Shown here in pieces: positions 1 through 4,520 of a DNA stretch of 5,681 bases; position 1 is the first letter of the stretch; each line of letters starts with the position of its first letter. A program made the translations under genes and the position numbers. The notes beneath the pieces are model-generated. The model saw nothing but the letters and a program-made list of their open reading frames with translations, did no database searches and was not told where the DNA came from. Source of the stretch: an uncultured bacterium (GTDB taxonomy: Bacteria > Actinomycetota > Actinomycetes > S36-B12); contig CAIVQM010000008.1 of assembly GCA_903908025.1 (NCBI GenBank), positions 1 to 5,681 on the forward strand, in the 5' to 3' direction.

Positions 1-552
1 CTACGCGTTTACGAGACGAGCATCGGGCGCCTCGGCGGCCTCGCCTGCGGCGAGAACACCAACACTCTCGCGCGCTTCGCCCTGCTCGCCCAAGGCGAGA
101 ACGTCCACACCGCGAACTACATCGCATTGCCGACGGCGCCCGAGGACTACGACATGGTCGAGGCCATCAGAGTCCGCTCAGCGGCACACTCGTTCGAGGG
201 TAAGGTCTTCACCGTGGTCTCGTGCGCGGCGATCACCCCCGAGATCGTGGAAGCGGTGGCCCACAATGACGAGGCCCGCCGAATGCTCGAGCGCAAGCAC
301 TCCGCGTTCAGCGGCATCTTCGGTCCCGACGGCCGCCTCATCAGCGAGCCGCTCATCGACGTCGAGGGCATCACCTACGCAGATATCGACATCACCAAGT
401 GCATCCAGCCGAAGCAGATGCATGACATCACCGGCCACTACAACCGCTTTGACATCTTCCAGTTGCACGTCAACCGAAGTCCTCAGGGCCGCGTGGTCCT
501 CCACGATCCGGAGGCTCTTCCAGCTTCGCCGCCCGACCCTGAATCCCTGTAG
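1..552 (+). CDS. Nitrilase (carbon-nitrogen hydrolase family), C-terminal part, 5' truncated by window edge
   Basis: The reading frame is open from base 1 to the TAG at 550-552 and gives the last 183 residues; the start lies outside the window. Nitrilases hydrolyse R-CN to R-COOH plus ammonia through a Cys-Glu-Lys triad. The nucleophile region is visible: GGLACGENTNTLARF at fragment residues 12-26, with the catalytic Cys at 16 (bases 46-48), followed by ALLAQGENVH, as in nitrilases of the CGENTN-P-LAR type. The tail is also typical: AAHSFEGKVF, a GPDGRLI turn, DITKCIQPKQMHDITGHYNRFDIFQLHVNR, then a low-complexity Pro-rich end. The catalytic Glu and Lys should lie upstream, unseen. About 120-150 residues are probably missing. 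A cytoplasmic enzyme is likely. It is the first visible gene of a plus-strand run with the FAH-family and maleate isomerase genes, so its acid product may feed that pathway. The substrate cannot be read from the sequence; an amidase role within the superfamily is less likely given this motif. Confidence 0.9.
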   Translation, partial: LRVYETSIGRLGGLACGENTNTLARFALLAQGENVHTANYIALPTAPEDYDMVEAIRVRSAAHSFEGKVFTVVSCAAITPEIVEAVAHNDEARRMLERKHSAFSGIFGPDGRLISEPLIDVEGITYADIDITKCIQPKQMHDITGHYNRFDIFQLHVNRSPQGRVVLHDPEALPASPPDPESL

Positions 553-567
553 CCCGCCCTCAACATC

Positions 568-572
568 AGGAG
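568..572 (+). promoter_or_regulatory. Ribosome binding site AGGAG for the FAH-family gene
   Basis: AGGAG lies 8 bases before the ATG at 581, in the 28-bp gap after the nitrilase stop. It fixes the start at 581 rather than an upstream in-frame codon that would overlap the nitrilase by almost 300 bases. The gap is too short to hold an evident separate promoter, so co-transcription with the nitrilase is likely. Confidence 0.8.
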
Positions 573-580
573 CTCACCAC

Positions 581-1489
581 ATGCGTCTCGTCTCCTTCCG
601 CAGCGATGCGTCATCACCGACCCGCCTGGGCCTTCTGACTGCGAATGACACGGTCGTTGACCTCAGCTCTGCCCTGAAGGGACAAGTCGAGGTTCCTGCC
701 GACATGCTGACCTACATCCGGGCCGGCAAGGGACTGCATGCGCAGGTCGCCTCCGTGGTTTCGTCAACGTCGGTGTGGCCAACGGAGCATTGCTACAGCC
801 TCTCAAGCGTTACGATCAGGGCTCCCCATCGTCCGGGGAAGATTGTCGGCGTCGGCCTGAACTACGTCGAGCACGTCGAGGAGTCCAGCCGCACCCTGGA
901 CACCGACAAGGAACTGCCGACTCGGCCGGTCCTGTTCAGCAAGCCCTCGACGGCAGTGGTCGGGCCCGGCGAGCCGATCCAGTTGAACTCCTCCACGACG
1001 CAGCAGTTGGACTGGGAGTGCGAGCTAGCGGTTGTCATGGGCACAGACGCTCGCAACGTGGCCGAGGCCGACGCGTACGACTACGTCTTCGGCTACAGCA
1101 TCGTGAATGACATCAGCGCGCGCGATCAGCGCCGTTCGGGCCAGTGGTTCTTCTCCAAGGGGCAGGATAGCTACGCGCCGTTCGGCCCAATGATCGTCAC
1201 CGCGGATGAGCTCACGGACCCGCACACCGTGCAGCTGTCCCTCACCGTGAACGGGGATCCGCGGCAGAACGGCAGCGCAAAGCACATGCTGTTCAAGATC
1301 CCGACGCTCATCCAGGACATCAGCTCGGGCGTGACCCTCGAGGCGGGCGACGTCATCGCCACGGGTTCCCCGCAGGGCGTGGGCGCTGCCATGAACCCGC
1401 CGAAGTTCCTCAAGCCAGGCGACGTCGTGGCCTGCACGATCGACGCCATCGGGACCCTGAGCAACCCGGTGATCGAGGTCGGACCATGA
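581..1489 (+). CDS. Fumarylacetoacetate hydrolase-family protein, candidate maleylpyruvate/acylpyruvate hydrolase
   Basis: This 302-residue protein is normal in length for the short FAH-domain enzymes (FAHD1, HpaG-like isomerase/decarboxylase, acylpyruvate hydrolases). An N-terminal domain (about 1-80) precedes the FAH catalytic domain (about 84-301). Visible family features are KIVGVGLNYVEHVEES at 87-102, with His98 and Glu101 matching the lid His/Glu dyad; the metal-binding set Glu146 and Glu148 (DWECELAVVMG) plus Asp177 (GYSIVNDISARD); Lys193 in SKGQDSYAPFGP; and the ATGSPQGVG loop at 260-268. Such enzymes use Mg2+ or Mn2+ to hydrolyse or decarboxylate 2,4-dioxo acids in the cytoplasm. The stop overlaps the start of the maleate isomerase gene (ATGA), indicating translational coupling. 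Because the next enzyme acts on maleate, cleavage of maleylpyruvate to pyruvate plus maleate is the best-fitting role (inference). Fumarylpyruvate hydrolase or an oxaloacetate decarboxylase-like activity are alternatives. The family is certain, the substrate is not. Confidence 0.93.
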   Translation: MRLVSFRSDASSPTRLGLLTANDTVVDLSSALKGQVEVPADMLTYIRAGKGLHAQVASVVSSTSVWPTEHCYSLSSVTIRAPHRPGKIVGVGLNYVEHVEESSRTLDTDKELPTRPVLFSKPSTAVVGPGEPIQLNSSTTQQLDWECELAVVMGTDARNVAEADAYDYVFGYSIVNDISARDQRRSGQWFFSKGQDSYAPFGPMIVTADELTDPHTVQLSLTVNGDPRQNGSAKHMLFKIPTLIQDISSGVTLEAGDVIATGSPQGVGAAMNPPKFLKPGDVVACTIDAIGTLSNPVIEVGP

Positions 1490-2241
1490 GCAAGACGACC
1501 TACCGAGTGGGCCTCATTGTGCCGAGCTCGAACGTGACGATGGAGACGGAGATCCCGGCGATGCTGCGCGCCCGGGAGTCGGTTGAGCCTGAGCGATTCA
1601 CCTTCCACTCATCGCGCATGCGCATGAAAGAGGTCACCCCCGAGCAGCTCGTCGCGATGGACAACGACTCGGACCGGTGCGCCGTCGAGCTGTCGGACGC
1701 GGCGGTCGACGTCATGGGCTATGCCTGCCTCGTGGCCATCATGTCCCGTGGGCTGGGCTACCACTGCACCTCGCAGGAGCGGCTGAGCAGGATCACCGCA
1801 GAGGAAGGAAGCCCCGCGTCGGTCGTCACGAGCGCCGGTGCGCTCATCGACGCCCTGCATCTGATGGGGGCCGCGAAGGTCGCCATCATCACGCCCTACA
1901 TGCTCCCGCTGACCAAGAAGGTCGTCGAGTACATCGAGCACCAAGGGTTCGAGGTGACCGACTACGTCGCGCTCGAGATCCCCAACAACCTCGAAGTAGG
2001 CGCACAGGATCCGATGAATCTCACGAGGATCATCCACGATCTGGACCATTCCGAGGCGGATGTCGTCATCCTGTCCGCTTGCGTGCAGATGCCGTCCCTC
2101 GAAGCGGTGCAGGTGGTGCAGGACGCCATCGGCAAGCCCGTGATCTCGGCCGCCATCGCCACCACGTACTTCCTGCTCAAGGAGATGGGGTTGAAGACCT
2201 ACGTTCCGGGGGCAGGTGCGCTTCTCCGCGGGGCGTACTAG
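1486..2241 (+). CDS. Maleate cis-trans isomerase (Asp/Glu racemase superfamily)
   Basis: This 251-residue protein is full length for maleate isomerases, which convert maleate to fumarate without a cofactor using two cysteines. The N-terminus reads VGLIVPSSNVTMETEIPAML (8-27), the family signature with the substrate-binding PSSN loop. The first cysteine is Cys81 in GYACLVAIMSRG and the second is Cys199 in ILSACVQMPS. Both positions fit the paired catalytic cysteines known in the family, for example in the nicotinate-pathway enzyme NicE. The arylmalonate decarboxylase branch lacks the first of these cysteines, so it is disfavoured. The ATG overlaps the FAH-family stop by 4 bases and has GAGG at 1475-1478, 7 bases upstream. 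The gene is last in the plus-strand run. Its likely role is to send maleate from ring cleavage into the TCA cycle as fumarate. No gene specific to nicotinate degradation (NicX, NicD or NicF types) is visible here. Confidence 0.92.
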   Translation: MSKTTYRVGLIVPSSNVTMETEIPAMLRARESVEPERFTFHSSRMRMKEVTPEQLVAMDNDSDRCAVELSDAAVDVMGYACLVAIMSRGLGYHCTSQERLSRITAEEGSPASVVTSAGALIDALHLMGAAKVAIITPYMLPLTKKVVEYIEHQGFEVTDYVALEIPNNLEVGAQDPMNLTRIIHDLDHSEADVVILSACVQMPSLEAVQVVQDAIGKPVISAAIATTYFLLKEMGLKTYVPGAGALLRGAY

Positions 2242-2305
2242 GGCGGTATGAGCCCCCAGTGCCGTGAGCGGGCGGTGCCGGCGGGGTTCCGACTGCCCCC
2301 CGTAG
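2242..2305. other. Convergent intergenic gap with only weak hairpins
   Basis: These 64 GC-rich bases separate the convergent isomerase and thioesterase stops. A short stem CGGGG (2282-2286) pairs with CCCCG (2298-2302) across an 11-base loop, and a GGGC/GCCC pair lies at 2241-2244 and 2252-2255. Neither stem has a T-tract on either strand. Two transcription units must end near here, so some form of terminator is expected, but none convincing is seen. Confidence 0.35.
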
Positions 2306-2755
2306 TCACGACTCCAAGATGCGAGGGGTAACCGTCCAGGTTGTGCCAGCCAGCAGGGCGGTTCGCAGGTCGTCTGGCCACGGTGTGCTGCCGGATGCAG
2401 TGTCCGAGACATGTACGACGACATAGCGCCCCGTCGCGGCGCGCTCGCCGTCTGACTTGTCTACAGCGACGAGGAACTCGCACGAGGCGCGGCCCACTGC
2501 GCCCACTCGCACGGTAACCGTCAGCTCATCGCCGAAGACGATGCGGGAGGTGTACTCCATCTCGACCTTCACCCGCGGGAGCCGCTCGGTGAAGTCCGCC
2601 GGCAGGCCGAGGCACCTCCACAGCTGGTGCTCTGCCTCCTCCATCCAGCGGAATGCCGCAGTGAAGTGGTTGTGGCCTGCGGCGTCCGTCTCGGCCCACT
2701 CAAGGCGTCGGTGGACGACGATCGACGCGCCGGTGATGGGACCACCTGCCGTCAT
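2306..2755 (-). CDS. Acyl-CoA thioesterase, 4-hydroxybenzoyl-CoA thioesterase-like hotdog fold
   Basis: This 149-residue protein is the usual size for a single hotdog domain. Near the N-terminus it has RRLEWAETDAAGHNHF (16-31). This matches the 4HBT-family motif in which an Asp followed by x-x-G starts the central helix, making Asp24 the likely catalytic residue. The helix FRWMEEAEHQLWRCLGLP follows, then beta strands including VKVEMEYTSRIVFGDELTVTVRV (63-85). Family members hydrolyse aryl- or acyl-CoA to the free acid plus CoA in the cytoplasm, as homotetramers. Its ATG overlaps the ligase stop (ATGA), so the two are translated as a pair. The likely substrate is the hydroxylated aryl-CoA made by the divergent monooxygenase, for example gentisyl-CoA giving gentisate; this is inferred from context. 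A house-cleaning thioesterase for dead-end CoA esters is possible. Confidence 0.87.
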   Translation of the reverse strand: MTAGGPITGASIVVHRRLEWAETDAAGHNHFTAAFRWMEEAEHQLWRCLGLPADFTERLPRVKVEMEYTSRIVFGDELTVTVRVGAVGRASCEFLVAVDKSDGERAATGRYVVVHVSDTASGSTPWPDDLRTALLAGTTWTVTPRILES

Positions 2756-4416
2756 GGACCCTCCTTCAACTGCTTGCGCTGTAGCTTGCCTGTTGCCGTC
2801 TTGGGGAGGGCTTCCACGAAGGCGATCTCGCGTGGGTACTTGTAGGGCGCGATCGTGGCCTTGACATGGTCCTGAAGCTCCCTCGTCAGTGCTCGCGCCT
2901 CTGCCTCGTCCGACGGAGCCCCACCGGCGATGACGAGGTGGGCCTTGACGATCGCTCCACGATCCGGATCCGGCACGCCGATCACCGCAGCCTCGACTAC
3001 CCGCGGATGCTCGAGCAGTGCGGTCTCGACCTCGGGCGCGGCGATGTTGTACCCCGAGGAGATGATCATGTCGTCCGCGCGAGCCAGATAGCGGAAGCGT
3101 CCGTCGGCATCCATCTCATACACGTCGCCGGTGATGTTCCACCCGCCCTGCACATAGGTCGACTGCCGGTCGCCGCGGAGGTAGCGGCAGCCCGTGGGGC
3201 CCTTGACCGCGAGCCGGCCCGGAACGCCCGGCGGGAGGGGCAGGAGGTGTTCGTCCAGTACGGCCGCCTCGTACCCGGGTACTGCGCGTCCCGTATAGCC
3301 GGGCTGGCTGTCCTCGTCTGCCGCAGAGATGAAGATGTGCAGCATCTCTGTGGCGCCGATGCCGTCGATGAGCCTGATCCCCGTAGCGTCGTGCCACTGG
3401 CGCCAGGTGCTCGCCGGCAGCATCTCACCAGCGGAAACGCACCGCCGCAGAGACGTAAGGTCGAAGTCGTCGAGTGAGGCGAGGATCGCTCGATAGGCCG
3501 TGGGAGCGGTGAACAGGACGGTGACGCCCAGGCGTCCCACAGTCTCCGCAAGACCTGCTGGAGTGGCCCGCTCCAGCAGTACGGTCTGCGCTCCGGCCCG
3601 GAGCGGGAAGACGAACGAGGCCCCAAGCCCGAAGGTGAACGCCACAGGTGCGCTGCCGGCGAACACGTCGCCGGGTGTGGGGCGCACGAGATTCGCGCTG
3701 AAGGTGTCTGCGATGGCGAGGACATCGCCATGGAAGTGGAGAGTGGCCTTGGGTCCACCGGTCGTTCCGGAGGTGAAGGCGATCAGCGCGACGTCGTGCT
3801 TGCTCGTCGACGTGGGCTCCAGCAAGGGCTCCGCGTCAGCGACTCGGCTCTGCAGCGTGGACTCGCCCTCGCCGCCGCTGATGATGGTCGTCCCGGTGAA
3901 CTCGACCCCCATCCATGCTTCGAGTGATCTGTGGTCCACCACCGCGAACTGCACCTGTGCGATCGCGATGATTGGGTCCAGTTCGGGCTTGCGGAGCAGC
4001 GGCATCGTGGTCACTGCAATGCCGCCGACCCGCAGGACGGCAAGCCACGTGGCCATCAGCCAGGCGCCATTTGGGGAACGCAGGAGCACCCGGTTGCCCG
4101 GTTGAACGCCGGCGTCGACGAGGACGCGGGCGATGCGCGTGGTGATGCTGTGCAGTTCGCCGTACGTCCACACGGCGTCCTCGGCGTGCACGCACGGGCG
4201 ATCAGGGCCATGCGCGGCGAGCGCTCCGTCGAGGAGTGCCTCGCTCGCGTTCAGGAGATCCGGGTAGCCGGCCGTGATGCCCGGCAAGATCTCCGGCCAG
4301 AGGTCGGCGGGCGGAAGCGCGTCGCGCGCGAACGTATCGAGGTGGTGGCTGGGCAAGAGGGTGTCCACTCGGGCACCGTACGGGATGTCGTGGCACAGGT
4401 CAACGGTGTTGACCAA
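2752..4416 (-). CDS. Aryl-CoA ligase (AMP-forming), benzoate/2-aminobenzoate-CoA ligase type
   Basis: This 554-residue protein is full length for ANL-superfamily acyl-CoA ligases, which activate a carboxylic acid with ATP to an acyl-AMP and then the CoA thioester. The N-terminal LPSHHLDTFARDALPPADLWPE (21-42) resembles 2-aminobenzoate-CoA ligases. Core motifs in order are the P-loop FTSGTTGGPKATLH (214-227), DGIGATEMLH (351-360, with Thr356-Glu357), Asp431 in ITGDVY, Arg446 in ARADDMI, the hinge-side SSGYNIAAPEVE (453-464), and the A10 motif PKTATGKLQRKQL with catalytic Lys544. The start is TTG at 4416, supported by CAGGA 6 bases upstream. No ATG, GTG or other TTG codon exists further upstream in frame before a stop at 4480-4482. 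A GTG at codon 17 is the next option but lacks a good ribosome site. The gene leads a two-gene unit with the thioesterase and is divergent to an aryl-CoA monooxygenase. This points to salicylate or anthranilate as substrate; the acid specificity cannot be settled by eye. Confidence 0.93.
   Translation of the reverse strand: MVNTVDLCHDIPYGARVDTLLPSHHLDTFARDALPPADLWPEILPGITAGYPDLLNASEALLDGALAAHGPDRPCVHAEDAVWTYGELHSITTRIARVLVDAGVQPGNRVLLRSPNGAWLMATWLAVLRVGGIAVTTMPLLRKPELDPIIAIAQVQFAVVDHRSLEAWMGVEFTGTTIISGGEGESTLQSRVADAEPLLEPTSTSKHDVALIAFTSGTTGGPKATLHFHGDVLAIADTFSANLVRPTPGDVFAGSAPVAFTFGLGASFVFPLRAGAQTVLLERATPAGLAETVGRLGVTVLFTAPTAYRAILASLDDFDLTSLRRCVSAGEMLPASTWRQWHDATGIRLIDGIGATEMLHIFISAADEDSQPGYTGRAVPGYEAAVLDEHLLPLPPGVPGRLAVKGPTGCRYLRGDRQSTYVQGGWNITGDVYEMDADGRFRYLARADDMIISSGYNIAAPEVETALLEHPRVVEAAVIGVPDPDRGAIVKAHLVIAGGAPSDEAEARALTRELQDHVKATIAPYKYPREIAFVEALPKTATGKLQRKQLKEGP
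2760..2766 (-). promoter_or_regulatory. Ribosome binding site AAGGAGG for the thioesterase gene
   Basis: Read on the minus strand, AAGGAGG ends 4 bases before the thioesterase ATG and lies inside the 3' end of the ligase gene. It is close to a perfect anti-Shine-Dalgarno match, though the spacing is rather short. With the ATGA overlap, it suggests strong initiation coupled to ligase translation. Confidence 0.75.
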
Positions 4417-4422
4417 GAGAAG

Positions 4423-4427
4423 TCCTG
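4423..4427 (-). promoter_or_regulatory. Ribosome binding site CAGGA deciding a TTG start for the ligase
   Basis: On the minus strand CAGGA ends 6 bases before the TTG at 4416-4414. It is the only Shine-Dalgarno-like match near either candidate start (TTG at codon 1, GTG at codon 17), so it favours the TTG. Confidence 0.55.
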
Positions 4428-4458
4428 AAAAATAAGGCGAAATACATCTAGCGGCCTC

Positions 4459-4486
4459 TTGACGAACGGCGTATTTACGCTATGGT
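4459..4486 (+). promoter_or_regulatory. Predicted sigma-70-type promoter for the monooxygenase gene
   Basis: TTGACG (4459-4464, five of six matches to the -35 consensus) is followed after 16 bases by TATGGT (4481-4486, of the TAnnnT form common in actinobacterial -10 boxes). Transcription would start near 4492-4494 and leave a leader of about 28 bases. It sits in the 104-bp divergent gap, the most AT-rich stretch of the window. No equally good promoter was found for the ligase on the minus strand. Confidence 0.6.
4469..4480. promoter_or_regulatory. Perfect palindrome in the -35/-10 spacer, candidate operator
   Basis: GCGTA-TT-TACGC is a perfect 5-bp inverted repeat around a 2-base centre, placed immediately before the -10 box and inside the promoter spacer. 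A dimeric repressor bound here would block RNA polymerase at the monooxygenase promoter and could also affect the divergent ligase unit. Arms of 5 bp are short, so chance is possible. No regulator gene is in the window. Confidence 0.4.
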
Positions 4487-4509
4487 CTAGTTCTTGCTGC
4501 TATCACCCT

Positions 4510-4515
4510 GGAGGG
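4510..4515 (+). promoter_or_regulatory. Ribosome binding site GGAGGG for the monooxygenase GTG start
   Basis: GGAGGG lies 5 bases before GTG at 4521 and fixes this non-ATG start. The protein begins RIAVVGGGPGG straight away, which is where this family normally begins. Confidence 0.75.
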
Positions 4516-4520
4516 CCGTC

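Noticed and set aside
266..580. In-frame upstream extension of the FAH-family gene (start at 266)
   Set aside because: It would overlap the clearly real nitrilase by almost 300 bases, its residues are Ser/Thr/Arg-rich shadow composition, and ATG 581 has a proper AGGAG site and the family's N-terminus.
1486..2241. Reading the isomerase as an arylmalonate decarboxylase or as part of a nicotinate pathway
   Set aside because: Both cysteines of the isomerase pair are present, which argues against the decarboxylase branch. No NicX-, NicD- or NicF-type gene is adjacent, while CoA-linked aromatic genes are.
2282..2302. Hairpin CGGGG/CCCCG as a rho-independent terminator
   Set aside because: The stem is only 5 bp with an 11-base loop and no T-run on either strand, so it is noted as a weak structure only.
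1609..2424. Long minus-strand open frame of 271 codons across the maleate isomerase gene
   Set aside because: It is antisense to a well-supported gene, its His/Arg/Asp-rich composition is typical of high-GC shadow frames, and it also crosses the convergent gap. No family motif is seen.
2866..3477. Plus-strand open frame of 203 codons opposite the ligase
   Set aside because: Shadow of the ligase gene on the other strand; no recognisable domain and no good ribosome site.
3500..4105. Plus-strand open frame of 201 codons opposite the ligase
   Set aside because: Low-complexity Ser/Thr/Pro-rich antisense shadow of the motif-bearing ligase frame.
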